DNA of 64,000 bases from Paracoccus sp. JM45 (GCF_003590715.1 NZ_QQVY01000009.1:1-64000); one strand, 5' to 3'. Positions 19,249 through 27,838 are shown, numbered from the stretch's first letter. Made by a program: numbers and translations. Notes: generated by a model not told the origin, from the sequence alone.

Positions 19249-19707
19249 TCAAAGACGGCCGTCCTGAATGCGCAGCTGGCGTGCGCGGGTCAAGATCGCA
19301 TCCTCGACGGCGCGGACGGTGCCGGCCTCGACGGTGGCGCCACCGGCACCTTGCAGCGACAGACGCAGGCTGCGGGCATCCAGTGCAGGGTCGCTGACCT
19401 GAATCGTCGCGCGATAGGAACGTCCACCACCCGGCGGGGTGCCATAACCCGTCTGGATCACGCCCGTGAAGGGATCGACCGTCTGGACCGGTAGAAAGTT
19501 CAACACTTCCAGACTGGCGTTCCAAAGGTATTTGTTCACGCCAACAGTCGCGCTGGGGTTTTCCGAGTTGCGAAACAGATCCTGGATCTTCATTTCGGCC
19601 TCGGGCTCTTTGGTGGTCGTGGCGCGCCCGTTTGTTCCGCCACAGGCGGCAAGCCCCGCGCAAAGCGTCGTGACAAAGATCAGGCGTGCGGCGCGTGCGG
19701 TCTTCAT
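19249..19707 (-). CDS. DUF3576 domain lipoprotein
   Basis: A 152-residue protein with a lipoprotein signal (LIFVTTLCAGLAAC, Cys about residue 22) and the DUF3576 core: IQDLFRNSENPSATVGVNKYLWNASLEVLNFLPV read with PFTGVIQTGYGTPPGG. The family is confined mostly to alphaproteobacteria, is found near leuS and lptE, and has no known activity; a role in the outer membrane is likely from location. The start at 19707 follows GGGGGAC; upstream in-frame codons to 19836 are rejected. Confidence 0.87.
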   Translation of the reverse strand: MKTARAARLIFVTTLCAGLAACGGTNGRATTTKEPEAEMKIQDLFRNSENPSATVGVNKYLWNASLEVLNFLPVQTVDPFTGVIQTGYGTPPGGGRSYRATIQVSDPALDARSLRLSLQGAGGATVEAGTVRAVEDAILTRARQLRIQDGRL

Positions 19708-19996
19708 ACTGTCCCCCGGGCGTATTTCGCGTGTGCAAGCCTTAACGCGGAACAGCCACCCGCGACAAGCACCTTGGAATATGTGCATCCAAAACCGTTC
19801 GCCCTTTATTACAGGGCATAAAATCAAGGGTTCCATGCCTCACGGAAAGGTGTGGCGGTTGTGCACCACAGAAATGGCGAAACAATTCGGGCCGGGGTGA
19901 TTCCGTTGCATCACAATTCCGAAAGGGGGAAACAACATACATCCCCAAGGCGGTGAGGCCGGTTTGGGCAACAGAGAGACAAGAGGGAACACGACC
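19708..19996. other. Regulatory gap between DUF3576 gene and porin gene
   Basis: A 289-base divergent gap, long for this window, as expected ahead of a highly expressed outer-membrane protein. It holds a small hairpin (GCCCT / AGGGC around position 19800-19820) and AT-rich stretches, with the porin ribosome site GAGGGA near 19983. I could not pin a promoter with confidence. Confidence 0.45.
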
Positions 19997-20974
19997 ATGA
20001 AAAAGGTTCTTTTCGCGACGACCGCACTGGTCATGACTGCAGGCTTCGCTGCCGCAGACGTCACGATCTCGGGCTACGGCCGTACCGGCGTTCTGTACGT
20101 CGAAGACGGTGTTGACGGTGAAGGCACCAACGACGCGATCATCCAGTCGCGTCTGCGTATGAACATCGACGCGACCACGACGACCGACTCGGACGTTGAA
20201 TTCGGTGGCCGGATCCGCATCCAGTGGGACCAGGGCGACGACGAAACCACCGTTGCACCGGGCTACATCTACGTCACGTCGAACGGCCTGAGCGTTGAAA
20301 TCGGTAACTCGAACACCGCTTACGACTCGGTCGCTCTGATGTACAACTCGGAAATCGGCATCTACTCGCGTTCGTTCGGTAACTCGCGCGGCGATTTCTT
20401 TGCCTATAACACCGATGGCTATCCCAGCTTCGAAAACGACACCGACAACGATCTGGACACCGACTATCTGGGCGTCATGGTCAGCTACACCGTCGACAAC
20501 CTGACCGTTCGCGCGTCGCAGGTTGACTCGAACCAGGTTGTTTCGAACGACGGCTTCGAAAAAGAATACGGTTTCTCGGTTGATTATGTCTGGAACGACA
20601 TGCTGACCGTTGCGGCTGCCTTCGTCAAAGACGGTTCGGGTATCGACGGCAACGACCAGTACTTCCTGGGTGCAGAATATGCATTCAACGAAAAAACCGA
20701 CATCGGCCTGCTGTACTTCGACAACGGCGAAGATTCGGACGGTAGCGATGCTGATCTGGGTAACACCGTCACCCTGTACGGCAGCTATGCAGTTGCTCCG
20801 ATGACGCTGATCAATGCTTACGTCGCCAACAACGACGCAGACAGCAACGATACCGACAATTCGTACGGTATCGGTGCTGAATACGACCTGGGCGGCGCCA
20901 AGCTGGCCGGTTCGATCCAGCGCGGCTACGACGAGCTGGTCACCGCCGACATGGGCGTGCGCTTCGACTTCTGA
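19997..20974 (+). CDS. Outer-membrane porin (Rhodobacter type)
   Basis: A 325-residue porin with a Sec signal peptide (MKKVLFATTALVMTAGFAAA, residues 1-20) and a mature part starting ADVTISGYGRTGV, made of alternating strands and closing with the C-terminal aromatic VRFDF recognised by the Bam machinery. The mature protein is strongly acidic with Asp/Asn-rich loops, which suggests a marine or saline life style. Codon choice is narrower than in neighbours, with frequent TCG, GTT and GAC, as in highly expressed genes. The start follows AGAGGGAACACGACC. It is monocistronic with a strong terminator. Confidence 0.92.
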   Translation: MKKVLFATTALVMTAGFAAADVTISGYGRTGVLYVEDGVDGEGTNDAIIQSRLRMNIDATTTTDSDVEFGGRIRIQWDQGDDETTVAPGYIYVTSNGLSVEIGNSNTAYDSVALMYNSEIGIYSRSFGNSRGDFFAYNTDGYPSFENDTDNDLDTDYLGVMVSYTVDNLTVRASQVDSNQVVSNDGFEKEYGFSVDYVWNDMLTVAAAFVKDGSGIDGNDQYFLGAEYAFNEKTDIGLLYFDNGEDSDGSDADLGNTVTLYGSYAVAPMTLINAYVANNDADSNDTDNSYGIGAEYDLGGAKLAGSIQRGYDELVTADMGVRFDF

Positions 20975-21000
20975 TCGAAACCACTTCTATCGGTTACAGG

Positions 21001-21032
21001 AAAGAGCGGGCCTTGCGCCCGCTCTTTTCTTT
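21001..21032 (+). terminator. Intrinsic terminator of the porin gene
   Basis: AAAGAGCGGG (21001-21010) pairs with CCCGCTCTTT (21018-21027) around CCTTGCG and is followed by a T-rich run. It ends only about 16 bases before the yggS start. Confidence 0.9.
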
Positions 21033-21047
21033 ATGTTCTGTAGCATC

Positions 21048-21746
21048 ATGGGACTTACAGATATCACCAGCCGCATTGCCGCGGCCGAAACCGCCGCAGG
21101 ACGCGCCCAAGGCAGCGTCAGGCTGATCGCCGTCAGCAAAGTGCAACCCAATGAACGGGTCGAGGCTGTGCTGAATGCCGGCCACCGCGTCTTTGGTGAA
21201 AACTATGTGCAGGAAACCCAAGGCAAATGGCCCGACTGGCGCGACCGCTTTGACGGCATTGACGGCATTGACGGCATTGACGGCATTGACGGCATTGACG
21301 GCATTGATCTGCATATGATCGGCCCGCTGCAATCGAACAAAGCCAGACAGGCCGTGCAGCTGTTCGATGCCATTCACACGCTGGACCGCGCGACACTGGC
21401 GCGCAAACTTGCGGCACAAATTCAGGAACAGGGCCGCCAACCGCAGCTGTTCGTTCAGGTCAACACCGGCGACGAACCGCAAAAGGCCGGTATTCTGGTC
21501 GATGAGCTGCCGGGCTTTCTGTCATATTGCGCCCAACTGGATCTGTCCCCCAGCGGATTGATGTGCATCCCCCCCGAAGGGCTGGACCCGCAACCGCATT
21601 TCGCCATGCTGCGCAAACTGGCTGCCGAACACGGCCTGCCCAACCTCTCAATGGGGATGAGCGCGGATTTCGAAACCGCCATCGCCGAGGGTGCGACCCA
21701 TATCCGTGTCGGCTCGGCGATATTCGGCGCCCGCGACTACAGCTAG
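21048..21746 (+). CDS. yggS: YggS-type pyridoxal-phosphate homeostasis protein with (DGI)6 insertion
   Basis: YggS (PLPBP) binds pyridoxal 5'-phosphate and keeps its level balanced; it has an alanine-racemase-like barrel without known catalysis. In the 232-residue product Lys31 (LIAVSKVQP) is the cofactor lysine, GENYVQE and MIGPLQSNK follow, and MGMSADFETAIAEGATHIRVGSAIFG carries phosphate contacts. Between WPDWRDRF and LHMIGPL the protein has six consecutive Asp-Gly-Ile units (residues 69-86), encoded by six identical 9-base copies. The start at 21048 fits the family N-terminus; an ATG at 21033 is also in frame. No clear ribosome site is visible, and the porin terminator sits just upstream, so its transcription source is unclear. 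Confidence 0.9.
   Translation: MGLTDITSRIAAAETAAGRAQGSVRLIAVSKVQPNERVEAVLNAGHRVFGENYVQETQGKWPDWRDRFDGIDGIDGIDGIDGIDGIDLHMIGPLQSNKARQAVQLFDAIHTLDRATLARKLAAQIQEQGRQPQLFVQVNTGDEPQKAGILVDELPGFLSYCAQLDLSPSGLMCIPPEGLDPQPHFAMLRKLAAEHGLPNLSMGMSADFETAIAEGATHIRVGSAIFGARDYS
21252..21305 (+). repeat. Perfect 9-base tandem repeat, six copies, inside yggS
   Basis: GACGGCATT is repeated six times without a mismatch from 21252 to 21305. Because the unit is 9 bases, copy changes add or remove three residues (DGI) without shifting the frame. Confidence 0.97.
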
Positions 21747-22249
21747 GCAGCCAGCGGCGGCACGATCAGCTTTGTGCCCGGCTTGGCACGTATCGCCACC
21801 CAAAGCAGGTCGGGCCGCGCAAAGGCAATGCAGCCTTCCGTTCCGAAACGCGGCCGCCGCCATTGATGCAGAAAAATGGCCGAGCCGCGCCCCGCTTGCG
21901 CATCCGGCCAGTTCCAATCGGTTGTCATCACCAGATCGTAAAGCGGGTCCGGACGGCGCAACCTCTCATGGCTGGGGGCGAATGGTGCGCGGACGTGATG
22001 GTTGTAATCCTGATGTCCGCTGGCATCGCACCACAAATCCGTCGGCCCGATCGGCTGCGCCCAAGGGGCCGGACAGGCCAGCCGGTCAGAGCGATACCAT
22101 AGGCCGGTCACTGTATGCACGCCGACCGGCGTCGCCTTATCGCCCTCTTGCTTTGTCTGGCTTAGGCCGGTTTTGCCAATCGAACAGGGCAAGACCCGCC
22201 CCATAAACCGCAACCCCATCGGGGTCAGAACCATATCCGTCGCCTTCAT
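21743..22249 (-). CDS. L,D-transpeptidase-fold (YkuD) family protein
   Basis: A 168-residue protein with the YkuD catalytic signature: His128 (FLHQW) and Cys140 in FGTEGCIAF. Family enzymes form 3-3 peptidoglycan cross-links or attach proteins to it. I do not see a signal peptide or membrane segment at the N-terminus (MKATDMVLTPMGLRFMGR), which is usual for this short subgroup and leaves its place in the cell uncertain. The start overlaps the ribA stop by 4 bases. The stop shares CTAG with the convergent yggS stop. Confidence 0.85.
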   Translation of the reverse strand: MKATDMVLTPMGLRFMGRVLPCSIGKTGLSQTKQEGDKATPVGVHTVTGLWYRSDRLACPAPWAQPIGPTDLWCDASGHQDYNHHVRAPFAPSHERLRRPDPLYDLVMTTDWNWPDAQAGRGSAIFLHQWRRPRFGTEGCIAFARPDLLWVAIRAKPGTKLIVPPLAA

Positions 22250-23304
22250 AGCAAATGCCCCGATTTTTCGGCCTTGGTGTCCAGATAGTCGGTGTTAAAG
22301 CGGTTGCGCGGGGTGATCAGCGCGACGCGTTCGGGCACCGCAATACCGTGGCTTTCCATCATGGCCACCTTGCGGGGGTTGTTCGTCATCAGCCGCGTGG
22401 CCGAAAAGCCCATCTGACGCAGCAGGGCGGCACCGATGCGGAAATCGCGCTCGTCATCCTCGAAACCAAGGCGATGGTTGGCCTCGACCGTATCGAACCC
22501 CTGATTTTGCAGATCATAGGCGCGCATCTTATTGGCAAGCCCGATGCCGCGACCTTCCTGATTCAGATAAAGCAGCACACCGGCACCCGCCTGCCCCATC
22601 GTCGCAAGGGCGGCGTTCAGCTGGGGCCCGCAATCGCATTTCAGACTGCCCAATGCGTCGCCGGTAAAGCAGGCCGAATGCAGCCGCGCCAGAACCGGCG
22701 CATCACGGGGCGGATCGCCGATTTCCACCGCGTAATGTTCTGTTCCACCATCATCGGGGCGAAAGATATGCAGCCGCGACCGTTCCGACGATACCAAAGG
22801 CAGGCGTGCGGCGATGACGGGGGTCATTGCAGATTCGGCCGACAGCTGCGCCAGCACAGGTTCAGGCGGCAACCGTGTCAGCCCTTCGGTCGGCGGGGCC
22901 GCGACCAGCAACATTGCGGGCAGCAATTGCGCCGATTTCGCCAGCCCCAAAGCCACGCGATGGGCGGTGACATCACCGCCGCGTTCCGCCCGAAGCGGCC
23001 CCTTCATCGGCACGCGCAGGTCATCGGACGGGTCGGCCAAAGCCCGCAACCAGTCCAGATCAGCATCAGATGGCAGGGAAATCCGCGCCACACCCGCATC
23101 ATAGGCTGTTGTTTTCAACGTCAATGCGCGCCGGTCTGTCAGCGCAAGAACCGGTTGCCCCAATGCTTTCAGATCGGCCAGACGGATTGCAGACAGGGTT
23201 TCCACCGCCGCCGCGATATAGCCGCCGATGACCACGGGCAAACCCATACGCAAATCGGCGCGGGCACGGGCGATGGTTTCAGACAGGGTCGGGATCAGGC
23301 TCAT
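22246..23304 (-). CDS. ribA: GTP cyclohydrolase II RibA
   Basis: RibA opens GTP to start riboflavin synthesis. The catalytic domain in the second half has the zinc cysteines in HSACFTGDALGSLKCDCGPQL, followed by YLNQEGRGIGLANKMRAY. An N-terminal extension of roughly 150 residues (from MSLIPTLSETIARARADLRMG) looks like the degenerate domain often seen in alphaproteobacterial RibA; it does not show the DHBP synthase active site, so I do not call it bifunctional. Total 352 residues with the start at 23304; a frame to 23412 is less likely because it enters the promoter gap to cenR. Confidence 0.9.
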   Translation of the reverse strand: MSLIPTLSETIARARADLRMGLPVVIGGYIAAAVETLSAIRLADLKALGQPVLALTDRRALTLKTTAYDAGVARISLPSDADLDWLRALADPSDDLRVPMKGPLRAERGGDVTAHRVALGLAKSAQLLPAMLLVAAPPTEGLTRLPPEPVLAQLSAESAMTPVIAARLPLVSSERSRLHIFRPDDGGTEHYAVEIGDPPRDAPVLARLHSACFTGDALGSLKCDCGPQLNAALATMGQAGAGVLLYLNQEGRGIGLANKMRAYDLQNQGFDTVEANHRLGFEDDERDFRIGAALLRQMGFSATRLMTNNPRKVAMMESHGIAVPERVALITPRNRFNTDYLDTKAEKSGHLL

Positions 23305-23437
23305 GGGGCCACGCAATTTTGAAACATATTGAAACATAACGCGCGAATCCGACAACTCCATGTGAGAATTCCGACATGTTGCTGGACGGATTGGACCGCG
23401 CACCCCACTCAAGTATCAACAAGCCATAGGAGGCAAC

Positions 23438-24124
23438 ATGCCCGGACTTAAAAAAATCTTGTTGGTCGATGACGAAGAAGACCTGCGCGAAGCCCTGGCC
23501 GAACAGCTGGTGGCCACAGATGATTTCGACGTGATCGAGGCTGGCACCGGTGCCGAAGCCGTCGAGGCAACGAAAAACGCCATTTTCGATCTGGTCGTTC
23601 TGGACGTGGGCTTGCCCGACACCGACGGCCGCGAGCTGTGCAAGAAGCTGCGCAAACTGAATGTCAAATGCCCCATCGTGATGCTGACCGGGCATGACAC
23701 CGATGCGGATACTATCCTTGGCCTTGATGCCGGTGCGAATGATTACGTCACCAAGCCGTTCAAATTCCCCGTCCTGCTGGCCCGTCTGCGCGCCCAGCTG
23801 CGGACGCATGAACAGTCCGAAGACGCGATCTTCCAGCTTGGACCATATACGTTCAAACCCTCGATGAAGATGCTGATCGACCAGAAAGACCGCAAGATCC
23901 GCCTGACCGAAAAGGAAACCAACATCCTGAAATTTCTGTACCGCGCACAGGACGGCGTCGTGCCGCGCGATGTGCTGCTGCACGAGGTTTGGGGATATAA
24001 TGCGGGTGTGACCACGCATACGCTGGAAACCCATATCTATCGCCTGCGCCAGAAGATCGAACCCGATCCCTCGGCTGCGCGTTTGCTGGTGACAGAATCA
24101 GGCGGCTATCGTCTGGTTGCCTAA
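23438..24124 (+). CDS. cenR: CenR-type OmpR-family response regulator
   Basis: A 228-residue response regulator. The receiver domain has acidic pair Asp11-Asp12 (VDDEED), phosphoacceptor Asp56 (VVLDVGLPD), the Thr of IVMLTGHDTDAD and Lys of YVTKPF. The C-terminal winged helix contains LTEKETNILKFLYRAQDG and LLHEVWGYNAGVTTHTLETH. This sequence pattern is that of CenR, the envelope-homeostasis regulator essential in Caulobacter and Rhodobacter. The histidine kinase partner is not adjacent. The start follows AGGAGGCAAC. It ends with a UUCG-loop terminator. Confidence 0.85.
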   Translation: MPGLKKILLVDDEEDLREALAEQLVATDDFDVIEAGTGAEAVEATKNAIFDLVVLDVGLPDTDGRELCKKLRKLNVKCPIVMLTGHDTDADTILGLDAGANDYVTKPFKFPVLLARLRAQLRTHEQSEDAIFQLGPYTFKPSMKMLIDQKDRKIRLTEKETNILKFLYRAQDGVVPRDVLLHEVWGYNAGVTTHTLETHIYRLRQKIEPDPSAARLLVTESGGYRLVA

Positions 24125-24133
24125 ATCCGGAAC

Positions 24134-24155
24134 AGCCCGCTTCGGCGGGCTTTTT
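24134..24155 (+). terminator. Intrinsic terminator of cenR
   Basis: AGCCCGC, a TTCG tetraloop and GCGGGCT (24134-24151) followed by T-run, 10 bases after the cenR stop. Confidence 0.93.
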
Positions 24156-24181
24156 CAATCAAGAACCTTAAGGCCCAAGCT

Positions 24182-24475
24182 ATGCCAAGATCGCTTTCCC
24201 TGCTGTCGATCCTGATCGGCACATTCGCGGTTATTTTCACCCCCATTGCCACGATCTATGTCATCGCCATGGATTGCGCGTTCCAGCCCCTTGGCTGTCA
24301 CGGCACCACAGCCGTGATGATGGCCGATTTTGTGATGTCGCCATCGGTGATCTATCCGGTCATTCCGATCGTCATCGGCATCGTGCTGATCTGGCTTGGA
24401 ATGCGTCATCGCCGGACGGTCTATCGACAAAAAGATGCAGGTGAAAATTCTGCGGGAACCGGGGCGCGGCAGTGA
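24182..24475 (+). CDS. Small membrane protein, unknown function
   Basis: A 97-residue protein I do not recognise. It has two hydrophobic segments (about residues 5-30 and 55-74) separated by a short loop with two cysteines (MDCAFQPLGCHG), then a basic and polar tail (RHRRTVYRQKD). The two loop cysteines could form a disulfide if the loop is periplasmic. The ATG at 24182 follows the cenR terminator by about 25 bases; AAGGCCCAAGCT is the best ribosome site. A structured 3' region with its own terminator follows. Confidence 0.65.
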   Translation: MPRSLSLLSILIGTFAVIFTPIATIYVIAMDCAFQPLGCHGTTAVMMADFVMSPSVIYPVIPIVIGIVLIWLGMRHRRTVYRQKDAGENSAGTGARQ

Positions 24476-24495
24476 CGTTACATCCCCGAAGCCCA

Positions 24496-24569
24496 GTGGT
24501 CGGAGGATACGGCCACACTCTTACCTCCCTGTTGGACTTGCCCGGTGTGTTATCACCGGGCATTTTTTT
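24496..24569 (+). ncRNA. Structured 3' UTR or small RNA with terminator
   Basis: After the small membrane-protein gene there is a stem GTGGTC (24496-24501) / GGCCAC (24511-24516) whose loop shows GGAGG, an ACCTCC at 24523-24528 able to pair with that loop, and then a strong terminator. The start coordinate is the first base of the stem, not a mapped transcript end. It may only be a 3' UTR. Confidence 0.4.
24540..24569 (+). terminator. Intrinsic terminator
   Basis: GCCCGGTG (24540-24547) pairs with CACCGGGC (24554-24561) around TGTTAT and is followed by seven T. It overlaps the stop codon of the convergent reductase gene. Confidence 0.92.
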
Positions 24570-25551
24570 ATACTGTCCGATCACGGTGATGTGGGGCGGA
24601 CCAATCATCATCCGGCCCGATCGGCACGATCCGGTGCGGATTGATCATATCGTGGCTGACATAATAGTGGTGCAGGTAATGGTCGGGGCGCACGGTTTTT
24701 GCGACCCCGGGCCATTGATACATTTCCCGCGCCCATCCCCACAGGTTGGGATAATCGACAATCCGGCGCCGGTTGCATTTGAAATGCGTGTGATAGACAC
24801 CATCAAACCGCAACACCGTGGTCAGCAGCCGCCAGTCCGCCTCGGTCACGCGATCACCGGCCAGATAGCGGTGATCGGTTAGCAACCCTTCAATCCAGTC
24901 CAGACTGTCGAACAGCGGACCGACCGCCTTGTCGTAAGCATCCTGCGATGTTGCAAAACCCGCTTTATAGACGCCGTTATTCACCGTTTCATAGATGCGG
25001 GTGTTGATGGCATCGATCCTGTCGCGCAGACCAGCGGGATAGTAATCGTCGTGATTTCCGGTGATGTCATTGAAGGCGGAATTGAACATCCGGATGATGT
25101 CGGCGCTTTCATTCGACACAATCGTGCCGGTTTCACGGTCCCACAGAACCGGCACCGTCACCCGCCCCGTCATATCGGGCTGCACCCGCAGATAAACCTC
25201 GCGCAGGTAGTTCAGGCCGAATTGCCAGTCGCCGGTCGCGCCGTCGAAATCGGTGCGAAATTCCCAGCCTTCGTCCAGCATTTCGGGATGCACGACCGAA
25301 ACGCCGATATGGTCCTGTAGGCCCTTCAGCGCGCGGAAGATCATGGTGCGATGCGCCCAGGGGCAGGCATGGCTGACATACAGATGGTATCGCCCGCTGG
25401 CGGCCTTGAAGCCGCCCTGCCCTGTCGGACCGGCACTGCCGTCTGCTGTCACCCAGTTGCGGAATTTCGATGTGTCGCGCACGAAAGCGCCGCCCGTACT
25501 GCTGGTGTCATACCATTGGTCTTTCCAGACGCCGTCCACCAATTGGCCCAT
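24568..25551 (-). CDS. Glutathionyl-hydroquinone reductase (YqjG/ECM4-type GST)
   Basis: A 327-residue xi-class GST. The catalytic Cys63 lies in VSHACPWAHRTMIFRALKGL, and VPVLWDRETGTIVSNESADIIRMFN gives the glutathione contacts; the C-terminal helical domain holds the YxxGFA and LRFDGVYHTHFKCN segments of the family. These enzymes reduce glutathionylated hydroquinones with glutathione. The start ATG at 25551 fits the family N-terminus (MGQLVDGVWKDQWYDT). Monocistronic, convergent with the small membrane-protein unit. Confidence 0.92.
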   Translation of the reverse strand: MGQLVDGVWKDQWYDTSSTGGAFVRDTSKFRNWVTADGSAGPTGQGGFKAASGRYHLYVSHACPWAHRTMIFRALKGLQDHIGVSVVHPEMLDEGWEFRTDFDGATGDWQFGLNYLREVYLRVQPDMTGRVTVPVLWDRETGTIVSNESADIIRMFNSAFNDITGNHDDYYPAGLRDRIDAINTRIYETVNNGVYKAGFATSQDAYDKAVGPLFDSLDWIEGLLTDHRYLAGDRVTEADWRLLTTVLRFDGVYHTHFKCNRRRIVDYPNLWGWAREMYQWPGVAKTVRPDHYLHHYYVSHDMINPHRIVPIGPDDDWSAPHHRDRTV

Positions 25552-25609
25552 GCCTTATCCTTTCGCGATGTGACGCGCCAACGGATGGCGCGCCAATCTG
25601 TTCCGACCC

Positions 25610-26926
25610 CTAACCGATGGCGCGGTCGCGGGTTTCGTGTTTGACCAGCAACAAAGCCAGTGCCGCCAGCACCAGCAACAGGGCAAACATGCCGATGGCC
25701 AGTGTAAAGCTGCGGGTAAAGACAAAGGCCAGCAGGCTGGGGGCCAGAATGCCGCCCAGACGTGCAACGGCGCTGGCCGTACCCATCCCCGTGCCGCGCA
25801 GATGCGTCGGGTAAAGTTCGGGCGTGAAGGCGTAAAGGGCGCCCCAGCTGCCCAGCAAGGCAAAGCTCATGATGATCAGCGATGCGGCGACCATCGCGGT
25901 GCCGCTGGCGACGGTGAACAAGAAACAGCCCGCCGCGCTGAGCAGCAGGAAACCGGCCAGCGTGGGACGGCGGCCAACAGCCTCGACCCCCCAGGCGGCA
26001 AGGGCATAGCCGGGGATTTGTGCCAGCGCCAGAATCACAAGGAAACCGTATCCGCGGACAAAGCCGAAGCCCTCGGTCGCCAGTTGGCCGGGCACCCAGA
26101 TAAAAACGCCGTAATAGGACAGTGATACCAGAAACCAGACGGCCATGACCCCAAGGGTGGCACGACGCAGCTGCGGGGACAGGATCGATTGCGCCACGCC
26201 CGCAGGAACCTGTGCAGGGTTCAGATGCACATCTGCGGGCAAGGGCGATTCTCCGTTCACGCGCAGGATGCGGTTGATCACTTCGCGCGCCTCGGCCTGA
26301 CGGCCTTTGCGAACCAGATACATCGGCGATTCAGGGATCCAGAAGCGCAAGAAAAATCCGATCAGCGCAGGCAATGCCGCAATCAGGAAGATCCAGCGCC
26401 AGGGGGCAGCAGCCTGCAGCTCTGCGGCGGTCCATGCGGTCATGGCGACAACGATGGTGCCGATGGCCCAGAACCCCTCCAGCCAGACCAGCCAGCGGCC
26501 CCGCGATCGGGGGGGCAGAAATTCGGCCATCATCGCGTAATCAACGGGCAAGGTGCCGCCAACCGCGATGCCCGTGAAAAAGCGCAGGACCAACAGCAAG
26601 GTGAAATCATTCGCCAGAACCGAGGCCAGACCGAAGACCGCATCCATCGCGACCGTGCCGATCAAAACCCATTTCCGTCCGATCCGGTCGGCCAGCCGCC
26701 CGAAAAAGAAGGCCCCGACAAACATACCCAGAAAAAACACCGTGCCGACACGCAGGGCCGTCACACGGTCGATATCGAATGTCAGTGCGATGGATGGTGC
26801 GGCAAAGCCCACCGCGATCACCTGCATCGCATCGGCGGCCCAGACCAGCCCGAAGATGCATAGTAGCCGCCATTGGAAAACGCCTGTCCCGCCCCGTGTC
26901 AGTGCATCGTCGATGGTCAATTTCAT
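25610..26926 (-). CDS. MFS transporter (aromatic acid / NiaP-like group)
   Basis: A 438-residue 12-helix major facilitator. The start IDDALTRGGTGVFQWRLLCIFGLVWAADAM and the MFS loop GRLADRIGRKWVLIGT, with LPPRSRGRWLVWLEGFWAIG in the middle, place it with the AAHS/NiaP-like symporters that take up aromatic acids or nicotinate. The second-half loop is EAVGRRPTLAG. No catabolic gene lies next to it, so the substrate cannot be told. It is divergent from xth. Confidence 0.85.
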   Translation of the reverse strand: MKLTIDDALTRGGTGVFQWRLLCIFGLVWAADAMQVIAVGFAAPSIALTFDIDRVTALRVGTVFFLGMFVGAFFFGRLADRIGRKWVLIGTVAMDAVFGLASVLANDFTLLLVLRFFTGIAVGGTLPVDYAMMAEFLPPRSRGRWLVWLEGFWAIGTIVVAMTAWTAAELQAAAPWRWIFLIAALPALIGFFLRFWIPESPMYLVRKGRQAEAREVINRILRVNGESPLPADVHLNPAQVPAGVAQSILSPQLRRATLGVMAVWFLVSLSYYGVFIWVPGQLATEGFGFVRGYGFLVILALAQIPGYALAAWGVEAVGRRPTLAGFLLLSAAGCFLFTVASGTAMVAASLIIMSFALLGSWGALYAFTPELYPTHLRGTGMGTASAVARLGGILAPSLLAFVFTRSFTLAIGMFALLLVLAALALLLVKHETRDRAIG

Positions 26927-27046
26927 TGCAAATCCCCTATCCCGATAGGTTCCTGAATAACGCCGGCACGGTATATGGCAAGCCTTCTCCTCGACACGTG
27001 GCGGACCCGCCGCTAGGGTCCGCGCAAAACCGCAAGGAGTGCCGTC

Positions 27047-27832
27047 ATGTTCACCATCGCCACCTGGAACATTAACTCGGTCCGGCTGCGTGAAGACCTG
27101 GTTGCGCGCTTTCTGGCCGAAGAAAGCCCCGACATCCTGTGCCTGCAGGAATGCAAATCACCCGTCGATCTGATCCCCGTCGAACAGTTCCGCGCGCTTG
27201 GCTATACCCATATGGTGGCGCGCGGTCAGAAGGGCTATAATGGCGTGGCGATACTGTCGCGCCTGCCGATCACCGATGCGGGCGACCGTGATTACGCGCA
27301 GATGGGCCATGCCCGCCATGTCGCCGCGCGGCTGGAAAACGGTGTGACCATCCACAATATGTATATTCCCGCAGGCGGTGACATCGCCGACCGCACCGTG
27401 AATGAAAAATTTGGCCAGAAGCTGGATTTCCTGACCGAGATGCGCGACGTCTGCCATGCCGAGCGCCCTGAAAAATCGATCATGGTGGGTGATTTCAACA
27501 TCGCCCCGCGTGAAGACGACGTCTGGTCGCACAAGAAACTGCTGAAAGTCGTCAGCCACACCCCGATCGAGGTCGAACATCTTCAAGCCGCGCAGGATGC
27601 CGGTGGCTGGGTCGATGTGACCCGTCAGGACATCCCACAGGGACTGCTTTATTCATGGTGGAGCTATCGCGCCAAGGATTGGGACGGGGCCGATAAGGGG
27701 CGTCGTCTGGACCATATCTGGGCCACCGGCGATATCGCCAATGCCGCCCATGGCAGCCGTATCCTGCGTCCGGTCCGCGGCTGGGAAAAACCAAGCGATC
27801 ATGTGCCGGTGCTGGCCAGCTTCGATCTGTAA
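27047..27832 (+). CDS. xth: Exodeoxyribonuclease III
   Basis: A 261-residue Mg-dependent AP endonuclease / 3'-5' exonuclease of base-excision repair. Family motifs are IATWNINSVRLR, LCLQECKSP (metal Glu), MVGDFNIAPRE, and the C-terminal KGRRLDHIWAT and PSDHVPVLA (catalytic Asp-His). The start follows AAGGAGTGCCGTC. Length is typical. Single gene; divergent to the MFS gene and convergent with nhaC. Confidence 0.95.
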   Translation: MFTIATWNINSVRLREDLVARFLAEESPDILCLQECKSPVDLIPVEQFRALGYTHMVARGQKGYNGVAILSRLPITDAGDRDYAQMGHARHVAARLENGVTIHNMYIPAGGDIADRTVNEKFGQKLDFLTEMRDVCHAERPEKSIMVGDFNIAPREDDVWSHKKLLKVVSHTPIEVEHLQAAQDAGGWVDVTRQDIPQGLLYSWWSYRAKDWDGADKGRRLDHIWATGDIANAAHGSRILRPVRGWEKPSDHVPVLASFDL

Positions 27833-27838
27833 CCGCGC

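Noticed and set aside
21252..21305. CRISPR or integration repeat
   Set aside because: The units are contiguous 9-mers without spacers inside a coding gene, so it is a simple tandem repeat.
23305..23412. Longer RibA N-terminus
   Set aside because: The extra residues run into the short gap shared with cenR and do not resemble the family start.
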